Positions 24,684 through 33,163 of a DNA stretch of 35,298 bases are shown piece by piece. The stretch covers positions 1 through 35,298 of the forward strand of contig CAINVO010000017.1 in NCBI GenBank assembly GCA_903854195.1, written 5' to 3'. This DNA comes from an uncultured bacterium (lineage in GTDB: Bacteria; Patescibacteriota; Minisyncoccia; Phycocordibacterales; CAINVO01). The notes under the pieces were generated by a model, which did no database searches, was not told where the DNA came from, and saw only the letters and a program-made list of their open reading frames with translations. Both the position numbers and the translations under genes were made by a program. Positions within the stretch are counted from its first letter, which is position 1; each line of letters starts with the position of its first letter.

Positions 24684-25328
24684 TTACTCACTTGGTTCGT
24701 ATTTTAGACCTAACTTTTCATATACCTTTTTTAATGCCTCTTTTCCTCTTTTTAAACGTATGCCTACTGTACCTGTCGGTATACGCAGGACATCAGATAT
24801 CTCCTTATACCCCAAACCTTCTATGTAATATAGAATCATTATTTCTCTATATTGAGGGGAAACCTGATCAAGACCTTTCTCTATCATGATCTTCATTTGC
24901 TTTTGTTCCCTCTCAGCATTTGATGGGTCCTCGTATATTGGATGAGAAACGAGTGTATCTAAATCAAAAAAATGAAGTGAATCCTTAAGACTTTTTTTCA
25001 GACCGTTAACAAAAGTATTATGAGCAATACGATATATCCAAGGGGAAAATTTTTGTGTTGCATCAAAACCTTTAATATTTTTATACACTTTTATAAAAAC
25101 ATCTTGAACAAGGTCTTCTATGTTGTCAGGATTTGAAAGGAACCTTCTACCATAACGAGTAAGCTTTGCATCATATCGGGACATTAGCATCCCGAAACGC
25201 TCTGAATTTCCACTTTGAACGAGCAGGGCGAGCTCTTCGTCTGTCATTTCTAGTTCATTAGCCGTTTCCTCTGAAACCTCTCCTATTTTCTCCTTTGGCA
25301 TTTTTCCCTCTTTTTCTGTGGAGCTCAT
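24684..25328 (-). CDS. RNA polymerase sigma-70 family (ECF) factor
   Basis: Region 2 is seen at about 33-105: FGMLMSRYDAKLTRYGRRFL, then DNIEDLVQDVFIKVYKNIKGFD for core binding and FSPWIYRIAHNTFVNGLKK for -10 recognition. Region 4 is VSPQYREIMILYYIEGLGYKEISDVLRIPTGTVGIRLKRGKEALKKV with a clear helix-turn-helix. No region 3 lies between them, so it is an ECF (group 4) sigma. At 214 aa it has an acidic N-terminal extension of ~30 residues. It is followed by a membrane protein gene that may be its regulator. A long dyad lies upstream. Confidence 0.93.
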   Translation of the reverse strand: MSSTEKEGKMPKEKIGEVSEETANELEMTDEELALLVQSGNSERFGMLMSRYDAKLTRYGRRFLSNPDNIEDLVQDVFIKVYKNIKGFDATQKFSPWIYRIAHNTFVNGLKKSLKDSLHFFDLDTLVSHPIYEDPSNAEREQKQMKIMIEKGLDQVSPQYREIMILYYIEGLGYKEISDVLRIPTGTVGIRLKRGKEALKKVYEKLGLKYEPSE

Positions 25329-25383
25329 TTGTGGTATTTAAATACTATTACAAAAACGGCTAATAAATATTTCAACCTTTAAT

Positions 25384-25407
25384 TTAGGGCTTAAATTTAA
25401 GACCTAA
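25384..25407. promoter_or_regulatory. 24-bp dyad upstream of the sigma factor gene
   Basis: A near-perfect palindrome: TTAGG-G-CTTAAA / TTTAAG-A-CCTAA, with a single mismatched pair. It lies between murA and the sigma gene, 56 bases before the sigma ATG. No U-run follows on the minus strand, so it is more likely an operator than a terminator. Confidence 0.4.
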
Positions 25408-25458
25408 CTATAAAATCAATTATACACCCTTAAACACCTTAACAACCTAGATACACTG

Positions 25459-26826
25459 CTATATGCCCCGATCAATAACCTTAACAGATGCCCCAATCTT
25501 AGATAGTCTCCCTGCAATATCTTCATACCCACGGCGAATAGCATAAACATTTCGGAGAACCGAAGTTCCCTCTGCAGCAAGCATAGCCACCATTATCATA
25601 GTAGATGGTCTAAGTGCTGGTGGGCATATAATCTGAGTACCCTTGAGCTTTGTAGCTCCTTGTACATATACTCGGTGTGGATCAGCAAGAGTAATGTCTG
25701 CACCAAGCCTATTGAGCTCCGTAAAATATATCGCACGGTTTTCCCACATCCAATCGTGAATCATTGTGTTACCTTTTGCTTGTGTGGCAATAGGTACAAA
25801 AAAAGGAAGATTATCAGTGTTTATTCCTGGGTATGGCTGGGCATGAATCTTGTCGTGAAGAGAATGAAGCACCGATGGAAAAACTGTAATATCACAAAGT
25901 TTAGTTCCCCCATTTTTTGCTTTATAAATCTTTGAGGATTCATATTTCAAACCCATTTTTTCTAATTTCAAAAGTTCTAACTTTAAAAAATCTATTGGGC
26001 AACGTCTAACTGTGAGCTTAGACTTTGTCACAATAGCCGCTGTCAAAAACATCATAGACTCTGTTGGGTCTTCACTATTTGAATATTCTATTGGTATGTC
26101 TATTTTTTTTAGACCATGAACAGTGAGAGTGGTTGTACCAATACCCTCAATCTTTACGCCAAGCTTCTCAAGAAAAAAACAAACCTCTTGAACTTGGTAA
26201 TTTGGTGTTGCAAAATCAATTGTAGTTTTACCAGGTAGTCCTGCTGCAGCCATGATTATATTTTCAGAGGCAGTATCACTGGACTCATACATTACAACTT
26301 CTCCAGCCTTCATTTTTGAAGCATCAATTTGGTATTCAGTATCAGTTGTATTTATCTCTACACCAAGATGTTCAAGTCCATACTGATGAGCAGCGATTGT
26401 TCTCTTCCCCATTTTGCATCCACCAGCATGAGGAATGCTAAACTTTTTTTCTGAGTGAATCATAGGACCAATAAACATAAGCACTGATCTAATACGGCTA
26501 GATGCCAAACTATCAATTTCACCCATCTTAAATTTCTTAGGTGGAACAATCTCTAAAGTATGTTCCCCATTCCATTCAACAGAAATACCAATACTCTTCA
26601 TTACTTCGATGATTCGGTTGATTTCTTCGATGCGAGGAATACCATGTAATACTGTTTTTGATTTATTTAAAAGTGAAGCACAAAGTAGTCCAAGAGCACC
26701 ATTTTTTGATGTATTTGTAGTAATCTCTCCATGCAACTTTTTACCCCCAACTATCTCAAAATCATCAGTTTCCAAGTCCTTGTATGTCTTTGCAGGAATT
26801 GCCTTTTTATTGTTTGTTTTGCTCAT
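25459..26826 (-). CDS. murA: UDP-N-acetylglucosamine 1-carboxyvinyltransferase (MurA)
   Basis: First committed step of peptidoglycan synthesis: enolpyruvyl transfer from PEP to UDP-GlcNAc. The conserved Lys-Asn pair is at 41-42 (TSKNGAL). The active-site cysteine, equivalent to C115 of E. coli MurA, is C137 in HAGGCKMGKR, with the PEP-binding arginine R142 close by. ESSDTASENIIMAAAGLPG and PGINTDNLPFFVPIATQAKG match later substrate-binding segments. The protein is 455 aa, slightly longer than usual because of a ~20-residue polar N-terminus. Having Cys rather than Asp at the active site predicts fosfomycin sensitivity, from knowledge of the family. Some sequence blocks diverge (PFFVP for the usual DMQ/FPTD-type motif). 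Confidence 0.88.
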   Translation of the reverse strand: MSKTNNKKAIPAKTYKDLETDDFEIVGGKKLHGEITTNTSKNGALGLLCASLLNKSKTVLHGIPRIEEINRIIEVMKSIGISVEWNGEHTLEIVPPKKFKMGEIDSLASSRIRSVLMFIGPMIHSEKKFSIPHAGGCKMGKRTIAAHQYGLEHLGVEINTTDTEYQIDASKMKAGEVVMYESSDTASENIIMAAAGLPGKTTIDFATPNYQVQEVCFFLEKLGVKIEGIGTTTLTVHGLKKIDIPIEYSNSEDPTESMMFLTAAIVTKSKLTVRRCPIDFLKLELLKLEKMGLKYESSKIYKAKNGGTKLCDITVFPSVLHSLHDKIHAQPYPGINTDNLPFFVPIATQAKGNTMIHDWMWENRAIYFTELNRLGADITLADPHRVYVQGATKLKGTQIICPPALRPSTMIMVAMLAAEGTSVLRNVYAIRRGYEDIAGRLSKIGASVKVIDRGI

Positions 26827-26883
26827 TTTTTATGTGTTTAGGAGGCTATTTTAACATTTGGTTTGGTAATAGCAAAACAAAAT

Positions 26884-26919
26884 AAAACACCCCTTGCCGA
26901 TATCGGCAAGGGGTGTTTT
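26884..26919 (-). terminator. 18-bp perfect palindrome terminator of the surface protein gene
   Basis: AAAACACCCCTTGCCGAT pairs fully with ATCGGCAAGGGGTGTTTT. On the minus strand it lies 8 bases after the stop of the surface-protein gene and continues into TTTTATTTTGTTTT. It separates that gene from murA. Confidence 0.9.
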
Positions 26920-26927
26920 ATCTTTTA

Positions 26928-28286
26928 TTACCTCCAAGAAAAAGCCGGCAGAATATTCATTATTGAACGAAAATCTGATGAGCTATTATTATTTTGATTT
27001 ATGACTTGAGGAAAACTTGGTTGATAGTTTGACTGCTGGTATGGTTGCTGATACATAGGCTGATATGAAGAAGTCTGGTAGTTGGAAGGTTGATAATTAT
27101 TTTGTGGTTGATATGTATATCCTCCACTATTTGTTGTGTTATCTGTAGACGACATTAATTGCCATCCTCCACCTGTACTGTAATTATTGCCTCCGTTGTA
27201 GTTATATCCATTATTGTAGGTATAGCCACCATTGTAGCCATTATTATAAGTATTGTTGTATCCATTATTATTTCCATTGTAGTTATAATATGAACCATTG
27301 TATGGATAATAATTGTTGTAATTGTTATACCCATTATTGTTGTTACATCCATTTGGAAAATAGTTTACTCCACAAACACCTCCTCCTGATTGATTTGTAA
27401 CAGTGACATATAGAGTACCGCAGGCACTTGTACCTGTATTTGAACAAACAACTATACTTGCATTTCCAATTGAATTTCCATATAGACTAAGTGAACTTCC
27501 TGTAATTGTACCCTGCACCAAAGAAGAATTTTGAGAAATGTAATAGTAATTATTTGCTCCACCAGAAATGGTTACATAGTTTGTTTGACCAACATTAAGG
27601 GTGACATTATTTTGACTAAAATAAATCTGACCTTGTGATGAAGAATTTTGAACTACCACATAAATATTTGCACAAGAACTATTGCCGTTTGAACAAACAA
27701 CAATGGTTGCATTTCCTACCGCACCACCTGTTATATTTATTTGATTATTAACAACAGAAGCATAAGCTACCGATGAGTTTGAATTACTTGATACATAGAT
27801 TGTACCGATGTTGTAACTAGTATTGTAAGCAGTGATAGTTCCAGACTGTCCTGGAATCAAAGTTATACTATTCTGACTAAGAGAAAGTGTACCGCCAGAT
27901 GTGCCGTTGTAATATGGCCATGGAATTGAAACAGATTGCAGACCATCAACTACAACATATGTAGATGCCCCCCCTGGAATATTATAAGTACTACCAGACA
28001 AAACTGTTGAGAAAAAGCCGTTTGCGTTTGTTGTACCAATAACTCCAAGTGATTGAACACTAGAGTTATTTGCAATATTTAAATAGTAAAGCTGAACACT
28101 TGCAGTTGCATCTCCATTTACGTTTACTGTAACAGAATTACCGCCAGCATTACTTAATGACAAAGTCGGAATAGTAGACGCCTTCGCCTGATCAACAAAT
28201 GAACCTGAAAATGATAAAGTGAAAATAGCCCCTAAAATAAAGCTAAAAATGGCTATTTTTTTTGTGATTTTTGTGTAGTTTTTCAT
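26928..28286 (-). CDS. Secreted surface protein: Ig-like repeats plus Asn/Tyr/Gly-rich tail
   Basis: A 452-aa exported protein. The signal peptide (IAIFSFILGAIFTLSFSGSFVDQAKA-S) has a plausible AKA-S cleavage site. An N-terminal beta-rich domain covers ~38-125. Two tandem repeats of ~75 residues follow: LSLSQNSITLIPGQSGTITAYN...IVVCSNGNSSCANIYVVV and IYFSQNNVTLNVGQTNYVTIS...IVVCSNTGTSACGTLYVTV. Each has two cysteines and looks BIg2-like (bacterial Ig). Residues ~300-370 are almost wholly Asn, Tyr and Gly (NNNGYNNYNNYY), and ~385-430 are Gln/Tyr/Pro-rich (YQPSNYQTSSYQP). Such tails are prion-like and may self-assemble. No LPxTG or lipobox is seen. A surface adhesin or fibre protein is plausible but unproven. 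Confidence 0.75.
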   Translation of the reverse strand: MKNYTKITKKIAIFSFILGAIFTLSFSGSFVDQAKASTIPTLSLSNAGGNSVTVNVNGDATASVQLYYLNIANNSSVQSLGVIGTTNANGFFSTVLSGSTYNIPGGASTYVVVDGLQSVSIPWPYYNGTSGGTLSLSQNSITLIPGQSGTITAYNTSYNIGTIYVSSNSNSSVAYASVVNNQINITGGAVGNATIVVCSNGNSSCANIYVVVQNSSSQGQIYFSQNNVTLNVGQTNYVTISGGANNYYYISQNSSLVQGTITGSSLSLYGNSIGNASIVVCSNTGTSACGTLYVTVTNQSGGGVCGVNYFPNGCNNNNGYNNYNNYYPYNGSYYNYNGNNNGYNNTYNNGYNGGYTYNNGYNYNGGNNYSTGGGWQLMSSTDNTTNSGGYTYQPQNNYQPSNYQTSSYQPMYQQPYQQSNYQPSFPQVINQNNNSSSDFRSIMNILPAFSWR

Positions 28287-28361
28287 ATTTTTATACAGCC
28301 CTATTTTACCCTAAAACATGATTTTGTCAAGGGTTTTCGTGCTTTCGTGGGCTTTTTTTGG

Positions 28362-28367
28362 TACCAT
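28362..28367 (+). promoter_or_regulatory. Extended -10 box of the ABC-F gene
   Basis: TACCAT, preceded by TGG (TGnTACCAT), ends 6 bases before ATG 28374. It lies inside the sequence that the ORF track treats as the first nine codons, which supports the later start. Confidence 0.4.
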
Positions 28368-28373
28368 TCAATA

Positions 28374-30002
28374 ATGCTTATAAAACTTAAATCCATCTCA
28401 AAAACATTCGGAACAAGAACGATTCTAGACCGAGTTTCTTTTTCTATAGAAAAAGGTGACAAAATCGCTTTAGTTGGAACTAACGGATCTGGAAAGTCTA
28501 CCCTATTAAACATTCTAGCGGGAATAACAGAACCAGAAGGTGGAGAAATAGAAAGAAGTAAGGACCTAAAGGTTGCGTACGTTCAGCAAGAAATTGCACC
28601 GAACAGCATACACAGCAAAACTGTGAACGATTTCCTTGAAAATCCTCTACTGAATGTGCCGAACGAAGCAGAAGAATCTTACAATCTTGGAGAATCAACT
28701 ACCTACCCGCATGAAGTTAAGGAAATATTGAATGGTCTTGGCTTCCACATCAACCTAAATATTGGAATAGAAAAACTAAGTGGAGGAGAGCGCACAAAAA
28801 TAATGTTAGCAAAGGCCATTCTTGAAAAACCAGATCTATTACTTATGGATGAACCCACAAACAACCTTGATATCCCCGCCCTTATTTGGCTTGAGGAATT
28901 CATAAAAAAATCCCAACTTACTTTTTTAATAGTTTCTCATGATATAACTTTTTTAGACAACACAGTCAATAAAATTTTACACATTGATGAAAAGTCTGGA
29001 AAATTTGAAACATCAAAGGGTCTTTATAGTAATTTTTTAAATTCCTTAAAAATTGAGAAAGATAAAATCCTAGATCAGTACACTGCCCAACGTGAAGAAA
29101 TATCACGACTAAAATCTTCTGCACACAATATTCGTGAGGAAGCATTAAAAGCCGGACGAGCAGAGGCGTCTGACACTGACAAATTACTATTAAACTTCAA
29201 GAGAGACAGAAGCACTAAAGGCATGTCAAAGGCCAACAAACTAGACAAAAAAGCTGAGGATATGAACATTATCGAGAGACCGCCGAAAGACAACCCATTT
29301 ATTATTGCTTTAGATCCATCTCGAACCCCACATCAGGAAATTATCAGATTGGAAAAAGCAGAAATACATAAAACTGAGAAAAAAATTTTTGGACCTTTTG
29401 ATTTATCAATAAACTATGGAGACCGAATTTGTTTTGTTGGTGGAAATGGTTCTGGCAAGACTACCCTATTATCACTACTTACGGGTACAGATTTACCAGA
29501 CATTGGAATAGCCACTATAGGCAAAGGATTGATTATTGGAAATTTAATGCAGCACCACGAGCATATCCCTCAAGATGAAATTCTTATTTCATATATTCAG
29601 AAAGAATCTGCTATTGAAGAAAATGAAGCCTTCAATATCTTAGAACACTTTAATCTTCCAAAGGATCATGCACGTGAGAAAATTGCGGGCCTAAGCCCTG
29701 GTGAGCGCGCTAGGTTGTCATTGGCAATTTTTTCATCACGACATGTAAACACCCTTGTTTTAGACGAGCCGACAAACCATTTAGATCAAGATGCTTTGGA
29801 AGCTTTGCAAAATGTTTTGAAAGAATATGAAGGCATTGTTTTAATTGCTTCGCATGACAGAACATTTATAAAAGAAACGAGGATTGATGTTTTTTATGAA
29901 TTAAAAGATGGAAAACTTTTTAAAATTGGTTCGTTTGAAAAATATCTTGAACAGGCAGAAAAAGACGCATCTAGAATGCTGAGCATGATGAAAAAATATT
30001 AA
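28374..30002 (+). CDS. ABC-F family ATPase (ribosome-associated)
   Basis: A soluble protein of 542 aa with two ATP-binding cassettes and no membrane segment. Cassette 1 has Walker A GTNGSGKST (35-43), signature LSGGERTKIMLAKAIL and Walker B LLLMDEPTNNLD. Cassette 2 has GGNGSGKTT, LSPGERARLSLAIF and TLVLDEPTNHLD. The ABC-F linker between them is charged and helical (DQYTAQREEISRLKSSAHNIREEALKAGRAEASD). ABC-F proteins act at the ribosomal E site as translation factors or antibiotic-protection factors; which applies cannot be told here. The ORF track starts at GTG 28347; ATG 28374 (MLIKLKSISKTFG) is the natural start. The P-type ATPase follows 36 bases later. Confidence 0.9.
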   Translation: MLIKLKSISKTFGTRTILDRVSFSIEKGDKIALVGTNGSGKSTLLNILAGITEPEGGEIERSKDLKVAYVQQEIAPNSIHSKTVNDFLENPLLNVPNEAEESYNLGESTTYPHEVKEILNGLGFHINLNIGIEKLSGGERTKIMLAKAILEKPDLLLMDEPTNNLDIPALIWLEEFIKKSQLTFLIVSHDITFLDNTVNKILHIDEKSGKFETSKGLYSNFLNSLKIEKDKILDQYTAQREEISRLKSSAHNIREEALKAGRAEASDTDKLLLNFKRDRSTKGMSKANKLDKKAEDMNIIERPPKDNPFIIALDPSRTPHQEIIRLEKAEIHKTEKKIFGPFDLSINYGDRICFVGGNGSGKTTLLSLLTGTDLPDIGIATIGKGLIIGNLMQHHEHIPQDEILISYIQKESAIEENEAFNILEHFNLPKDHAREKIAGLSPGERARLSLAIFSSRHVNTLVLDEPTNHLDQDALEALQNVLKEYEGIVLIASHDRTFIKETRIDVFYELKDGKLFKIGSFEKYLEQAEKDASRMLSMMKKY

Positions 30003-30024
30003 ACACGCAGCATAGATTTTAAGA

Positions 30025-30030
30025 TATAAT
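30025..30030 (+). promoter_or_regulatory. -10 box of the P-type ATPase gene
   Basis: A perfect TATAAT ends 8 bases before the ATG at 30039, in the 36-base gap after the ABC-F gene. The spacing is identical to those at 10898 and 12598. Confidence 0.5.
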
Positions 30031-30038
30031 AAAACCAT

Positions 30039-31928
30039 ATGTGGAAAAAAATTGAGCCTTATTTGGCTATTGATTCATTAGTAGCGATTACGGTTTTAAT
30101 TGTTGCTGCCATTTCTGTTTATTATAAATTTTATTTTCCTGAGACATTTTGGTCTAAAACCTGGATTGAAATTCTTTTTTACCTAGTAATTGTTGGGTCA
30201 ATTCCATTAATCATTGATCTTTTTAAATCCATAATGCGTCGTCAGTTCGGAGTAGATATTATTGCTATTGTTGCAATTATTTCCTCTCTCGCAACACGCG
30301 AGCTCCTTGCTGCGGCTGTGGTACTCTTGATGCTTTCTGGTGGAAAATCATTAGAGAAATACGCAAAGGGGCGGGCGCGCGACTCACTTGAAAAGTTATT
30401 GCATCGCGCGCCCGCCCTCGCCCACGTCCTCAATGATGGACAAATAAAAGATGTCCAAGTAAAAGACGTAAAAATAGGAGACAAAATCATCATTAAACAA
30501 AATGAAATTATTCCTCTGGATGGCACCATTCTCGAAGGATCATCCACAGTAGATGAGTCCATCATAACCGGCGAACCAATTCCTCGAGACATTTCTCCAA
30601 AAGATAAAGTTCTAAGTGGTACAGTAAATGGTGATCAAATATTAACAATAGAAGTGACTTCGACTTATGAAAAAAGTTCTTTTTACGGAATAGTTAGACT
30701 TGTAGAACAAGCCGAAAAAGAAAAGGCTCCAACCGTTAGACTTGCAGACCGCTACAGTGTAGTTTTTACTGTTATCACTTTTATTATGGCCGGAATTGCA
30801 GCTTCTTTTGATCTCAAACTTGGTGTCGCAGTACTTGTTGTAGCCACACCCTGCCCTCTTATTCTTGCTGCGCCAATTGCTTTTATCGCAGGCATGAGCA
30901 AATCAGCCAAGAAAGGAATCATTGTAAAACACGGTGGAGTGTTTGAAGAAATGGAAAAAGTTGGTGCTTTCTTTTTTGACAAAACAGGAACACTGACTTT
31001 TGGTTTTCCATCCGTTAAAGAAATCATCGTACACTCTTCACACCACTCACCTCAAGACATACTGCAATATGCTGCCTCCATTGAACAATTTTCCAACCAC
31101 ATTCTTGCCCAAAGTATTTTACAAAAAGCAAAAGAAGATCATGTCATTTTAGTAATACCGACAGATGTCAAGGAAACAGTTGGTGGTGGAGTGATTGGTT
31201 ATATCAATAGCAAACGCTACACTCTCGGCAAAAAAGAATTTCTTGAAAACAATAAAATCCCTCTTTCTGACTATATTAAAAACCAAAGCAACAGTAAAAA
31301 CACTTTGATGTATATTGCCGAGGACGACGAGATCATCGGAACAATTCTTTTTTCTGACAAAGTTCGCGAGAACTCTGCTGATGTTATAAGAAATATTCAT
31401 ACCCACAATAATGCTTTTCATTCAGATAAAAATCCTAAAAACAAAAAGAATGAAATCGAAACCATCATGGTCACAGGTGACGAAGCTTCACGTGCAGAAG
31501 AAATCGGTAAAGCTTTTGGTTTTACAAAAATAATTTCAAAATGTTTACCTGAACAAAAGCTTTCGCTAGTAAAAGAATATGAGAGTCGTGGTGTGCACGT
31601 TGCAATGATTGGTGATGGAGTAAACGATGCTCCAGCTCTTGCCTCGGCATCAGTAGGTATTGCCCTTGGCTCACACGGTGCAACAACATCTACGGATACA
31701 GCTGATGCAGTCATCATGGTAGATGATATTGGAAAAATTTCAGACCTTATTAACATCAGTCACAACACTCTTAAAATTGCCAAACAATCTATCTTTGTCG
31801 GTATAGGGCTCAGTGTAGTGGCCATGGCAGTCGCCTCTCTTGGTTACCTTCCACCAGTCTACGGAGCACTTCTCCAAGAAGTGATTGACACTGTAGTTAT
31901 TTTAAATGCCTTGAGAGCCCTACGTTAG
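30039..31928 (+). CDS. P1B-type heavy-metal transporting ATPase with TPC motif
   Basis: Metal pump of 629 aa. The phosphorylated aspartate is D314 in DKTGTLT; the actuator loop TGEP is at 178-181; MIGDGVNDAPALASA is the hinge motif. The membrane metal site reads TPC (270-272, ATPCPLILAAP) where Zn/Cd and Cu pumps have CPC, which puts it in the TPC-type group rather than ZntA/CopA. The nucleotide domain has SNHILAQS where most P1B pumps have SEHPLAxA, so the usual HP pair is HI. There is no N-terminal heavy-metal domain. About six to eight helices are visible. The transported ion is uncertain; export of a transition metal is likely. Confidence 0.9.
   Translation: MWKKIEPYLAIDSLVAITVLIVAAISVYYKFYFPETFWSKTWIEILFYLVIVGSIPLIIDLFKSIMRRQFGVDIIAIVAIISSLATRELLAAAVVLLMLSGGKSLEKYAKGRARDSLEKLLHRAPALAHVLNDGQIKDVQVKDVKIGDKIIIKQNEIIPLDGTILEGSSTVDESIITGEPIPRDISPKDKVLSGTVNGDQILTIEVTSTYEKSSFYGIVRLVEQAEKEKAPTVRLADRYSVVFTVITFIMAGIAASFDLKLGVAVLVVATPCPLILAAPIAFIAGMSKSAKKGIIVKHGGVFEEMEKVGAFFFDKTGTLTFGFPSVKEIIVHSSHHSPQDILQYAASIEQFSNHILAQSILQKAKEDHVILVIPTDVKETVGGGVIGYINSKRYTLGKKEFLENNKIPLSDYIKNQSNSKNTLMYIAEDDEIIGTILFSDKVRENSADVIRNIHTHNNAFHSDKNPKNKKNEIETIMVTGDEASRAEEIGKAFGFTKIISKCLPEQKLSLVKEYESRGVHVAMIGDGVNDAPALASASVGIALGSHGATTSTDTADAVIMVDDIGKISDLINISHNTLKIAKQSIFVGIGLSVVAMAVASLGYLPPVYGALLQEVIDTVVILNALRALR
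30369..30417. repeat. 14-bp perfect GC-only-type inverted repeat inside the ATPase gene
   Basis: GGGCGGGCGCGCGA (30369-30382) and its exact complement TCGCGCGCCCGCCC (30404-30417) flank a 21-base spacer within the ATPase coding region, near the start of the actuator domain. 13 of 14 positions per arm are G or C, in a gene that is otherwise about 38-40% GC. Confidence 0.85.
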
Positions 31929-31936
31929 TTTAAAAA

Positions 31937-33157
31937 TTACACTACAAACTTCACAAAAATCTTTTTTCCAATTTTTAAAGTAATGGGAGCAGAAATTTGA
32001 AACAAATGATCAGTAATTTTTTCATCCTTTTCTAGATCCTTAATAGCACCTTCCTCTAGCAATCTTCTTACTTGTGATTTCGATTCAACTAGATTATTAG
32101 CAACCAAAACATCAGCAATCAGAGCACCAACATCAACTTTTATTTCCTGTACTTCGCTTGGGATTTCTTTTTTACTGAAAGTATTTTTCCAGCTTTCCTC
32201 TGCAAAAACAGCAGCTTCCTCTCCGTGATACATTTTTACTATTTCGTGAGCGAGTTCAATTTTTATATCTCTAGGATTCTCTCCTGCAATTAATCTTTTT
32301 TTCTTTTCCTCTATTTCTTCGAGAGACAAACGAGTGCAATCAATAAATGTTTGAACAACACCCTCATCTGTCATAGCCATTGTTTTTCCAAACATACTTT
32401 CTGCAGACTCATTGAGACCGATACCTGTTCCCAAACTTTTACTCATAAGTTTCTCTCCAGTCACCGGATTTACTAAAAGTGTTGTGGTCATTACCATTTT
32501 TTCATGATCAAGATAACGTCTTGCCAAAGTGCGTCCAGCAAGCATGTTGAAAGTCTGGTCCGTTCCTCCAATCTCTAGGTCGACTTTCAAAGCAACAGAA
32601 TCGTATCCTTGCAACAATGGGTAAAAAAATTCACTGACAAAAAGAGGTTTGCTTTCTTTAATTCTCTTCTCAAACATATCTCTCTCAAGCATTTGCTGCA
32701 CTGTAAAGTTGGATCCAAGCTCTACAATCTTTTCAAAGCTAAGTCCTGAAAGCCACTCACTGTTAAATTTAAATTCGATTGGATTTTCCTTATTTTCAAA
32801 ATCCAATATTTTTCCAATTTGGTCTTTAAAAGATTTTAGATTTACATTTATTTCTTCCCTACTAAGTTGTACACGTGCAGAAGTCTTGTCACTAGGATCT
32901 CCTATCATGGCTGTAAAGTCCCCCACTAGAACAATAATCTTGTGACCGAGTTTGTGAAGACGTTCAAGTATAAGATAATTAGTTGAGTGACCAAGGTGAA
33001 CATAGTCAGCAGTTGGATCAATACCTACGTATATAGAGATTTGTTTACCAGACAAAAGGAGCTCTTTTAGAGATTCTTTTTTAGGATAAATGGTATCAAT
33101 AGATCTTGATAGAATCTCATCTATTTCTTTATTATCAACAGAAATTTTGTTAGTCAT
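31937..33157 (-). CDS. tyrS: Tyrosyl-tRNA synthetase
   Basis: Class I synthetase charging tRNA-Tyr, 406 aa. YVGIDPTADYVHLGHS holds the HIGH-type motif HLGH (54-57); FKFNSEWLSG, LQGYDSVALKVDLEIGGTDQTFNML is the tyrosine/ATP pocket; EKLMSKSLGTGI is the KMSKS loop. The C-terminal S4 domain is present (IADVLVANNLVESKSQVRRLLEEGAI). The ORF track starts at 33271, adding a Cys/Phe-rich 38-residue leader that is not TyrRS-like. ATG 33157 is preferred: an extended -10 TGCTACGAT ends 6 bases before it. It converges with the P-type ATPase gene, only 8 bases away. Confidence 0.95.
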   Translation of the reverse strand: MTNKISVDNKEIDEILSRSIDTIYPKKESLKELLLSGKQISIYVGIDPTADYVHLGHSTNYLILERLHKLGHKIIVLVGDFTAMIGDPSDKTSARVQLSREEINVNLKSFKDQIGKILDFENKENPIEFKFNSEWLSGLSFEKIVELGSNFTVQQMLERDMFEKRIKESKPLFVSEFFYPLLQGYDSVALKVDLEIGGTDQTFNMLAGRTLARRYLDHEKMVMTTTLLVNPVTGEKLMSKSLGTGIGLNESAESMFGKTMAMTDEGVVQTFIDCTRLSLEEIEEKKKRLIAGENPRDIKIELAHEIVKMYHGEEAAVFAEESWKNTFSKKEIPSEVQEIKVDVGALIADVLVANNLVESKSQVRRLLEEGAIKDLEKDEKITDHLFQISAPITLKIGKKIFVKFVV

Positions 33158-33163
33158 AGGGTT

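Noticed and set aside
27130-27350. Repetitive ATTATTGTTGTA-type DNA considered as a tandem repeat or CRISPR-like array
   Set aside because: The repeats are irregular, lack unique spacers and are simply Asn/Tyr/Gly codons of the surface protein.
27155-27352. 65-aa Ile/Thr-rich minus-strand ORF inside the surface protein
   Set aside because: Frame-shifted reading of the Asn/Tyr repeat; low complexity and no start signal.
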